Part shown: one piece after another, positions 19,543 through 20,435 of the stretch
How the letters are laid out: every line of letters starts with the position of its first letter
Numbering within the stretch: position 1 is the stretch's first letter
Source of the DNA: Bacteroidota bacterium
GTDB lineage: Bacteria; Bacteroidota; Bacteroidia; Chitinophagales; Chitinophagaceae
DNA: 20,435 bases
Reading direction: 5' to 3'
Assembly (NCBI GenBank): GCA_013414745.1
Contig: CP058707.1
Span: 1,151,006 to 1,171,440 of the forward strand
Made by a program: the position numbers and the translations under genes
The notes under the pieces: generated by a model
Seen by the model: only the letters and a program-made list of their open reading frames with translations
Database searches by the model: none
What the model was told of the DNA's origin: nothing

Positions 19543-20435
19543 TTACTCCTCCAAATAAATTCTTTTCACCCGATGTGAAATTCCTGTAAGAATTTCATAG
19601 GGAATCGTCTCGGCGCGTTGTGCCAATTCAGTGACCGCCAATTGGGCGCCGAACACTTCAACGGGGTCACCTTCCTGGACACCCGGGATGTCCGTAATAT
19701 CCAGCATACACATGTCCATACATACATTACCCACAATAGGCGCTTGCTTTCCGTTCACCATCATATAAGCCCGCCCATTCCCCAAACGGCGAGGAATTCC
19801 ATCTGCATAACCGATACAAACTGTGCCAATCAGGGTATCCCGATCTAAAACGCCTTTCCGGTTATAGCCGACCGTATCATGGCGCGAAACCAATTTGATT
19901 TGAGCGATGGTCGTTTTCAGCGTACTCACATTTTTTAACTGGCTTTGAATTTGAAAACTGCCATCAATGCCATATAACCCCAATCCGAGTCGTACCATAT
20001 CAAAGTGTAATTCGGGATGGCGGGCGATTCCGGACGAATTACACAAATGCCGCATCGGTCGGTACCGCATGCCTTGTTCCAGCACATCTGCCATGCGAAT
20101 GAAGTTAGCAGCTTGTTGTGCGGTGAATGCATCCAGCTCCACTTCTTCGCTTCCTGAAAGATGCGAAAATACGGAGACCACGCGCATTTCGGGTGCAGAC
20201 TGAATAACTTCAAGTAGGTCCGGCAGCTGTTGTTCTTCAAAACCGAGGCGATGCATGCCCGTGTCTAGTTTCAAGTGAACCGGAAACGCCAAAGCCCCTT
20301 TTTCGCGTAATACACTGAGTAATTGATGCAAAGATTTAAAATTGTAAATCTCGGGCTCCAACTTCCATTCCAGCATATAAGGAAAGGAATTCAAATCGGG
20401 GTTCATCACCAGGATGGGCAAGTCGATTTTATTTT
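19543..20435 (-). CDS. alr: Alanine racemase, C-terminal part (5' end beyond the window)
   Basis: Alanine racemase interconverts L- and D-alanine with pyridoxal phosphate and supplies D-alanine for peptidoglycan. The frame enters from the window edge and ends at TAA 19545-19543, giving 297 codons. Visible family motifs: LPILVMNPD, HLKLDTGMHRLGF with the substrate-contact arginine, the NSSG string, VRLGLGLYGI, GTVCIGYADGIPRR with the catalytic tyrosine of the second subunit, and NVCMDMCMLDI. The PLP-binding lysine lies in the missing N-terminal part. In many Bacteroidota the racemase is fused to MurF as one bifunctional protein, and this window cannot show whether that holds here. The frame is intact. 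TTG 20421 is internal, not the start, since homologous sequence (KID) continues upstream. Confidence 0.93.
   Translation of the reverse strand, partial: NKIDLPILVMNPDLNSFPYMLEWKLEPEIYNFKSLHQLLSVLREKGALAFPVHLKLDTGMHRLGFEEQQLPDLLEVIQSAPEMRVVSVFSHLSGSEEVELDAFTAQQAANFIRMADVLEQGMRYRPMRHLCNSSGIARHPELHFDMVRLGLGLYGIDGSFQIQSQLKNVSTLKTTIAQIKLVSRHDTVGYNRKGVLDRDTLIGTVCIGYADGIPRRLGNGRAYMMVNGKQAPIVGNVCMDMCMLDITDIPGVQEGDPVEVFGAQLAVTELAQRAETIPYEILTGISHRVKRIYLEE

Overview
The window reads as a chromosomal segment of a Bacteroidota member, probably Flavobacteriales. Evidence: a type IX secretion (T9SS) type A C-terminal sorting domain, many SprB-type repeats, a perfect Bacteroidota -7 promoter element (TACCTTTG) before rpsA, and A-rich starts without clear Shine-Dalgarno sequences. 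A Crocinitomicaceae/Fluviicola-like host is a guess. Every gene recognised lies on the minus strand, so transcription runs from high to low coordinates.

Layout in transcription order. (1) 20435-19543: most of alanine racemase, its 5' part beyond the window. (2) 19542-19146: AT-rich spacer with a candidate promoter. (3) 19145-18431: a small secreted protein of about 237 residues. It has the same architecture as the N-terminus of the next gene: one shared domain, then a SprB-like repeat. (4) 18388-1107: one giant secreted T9SS protein of about 5,760 residues. (5) 1082-1058: an intrinsic terminator. (6) 1006-799: rpsA promoter and leader. (7) 798-1: the first 266 codons of ribosomal protein S1, running off the window.

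The giant protein is built, N to C, from a signal peptide; an N-terminal domain shared with the small upstream protein; nine SprB-type repeats, six of them in alternating A/B dimers; about 7.5 kb of parallel beta-helix repeats containing a 2.34-kb tandem duplication with period 2475 nt; more SprB-like and Ig-like modules; four repeats of 94-99 residues; 43 copies of a 27-residue two-cysteine repeat bracketed by two related modules; two fibronectin type III domains; and a T9SS sorting domain. This is the plan of a long surface adhesin or gliding-type filament.

The giant gene is not open as given. About 25 one-base insertions or deletions break it into short frames, with two more in the small gene. 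Once these are bridged I found no in-frame nonsense codon, and domains continue exactly across each break. That favours sequencing or consensus error, often at homopolymers, over true decay, although two breaks occur identically in both copies of the tandem duplication. The partial rpsA and alr genes show no break.
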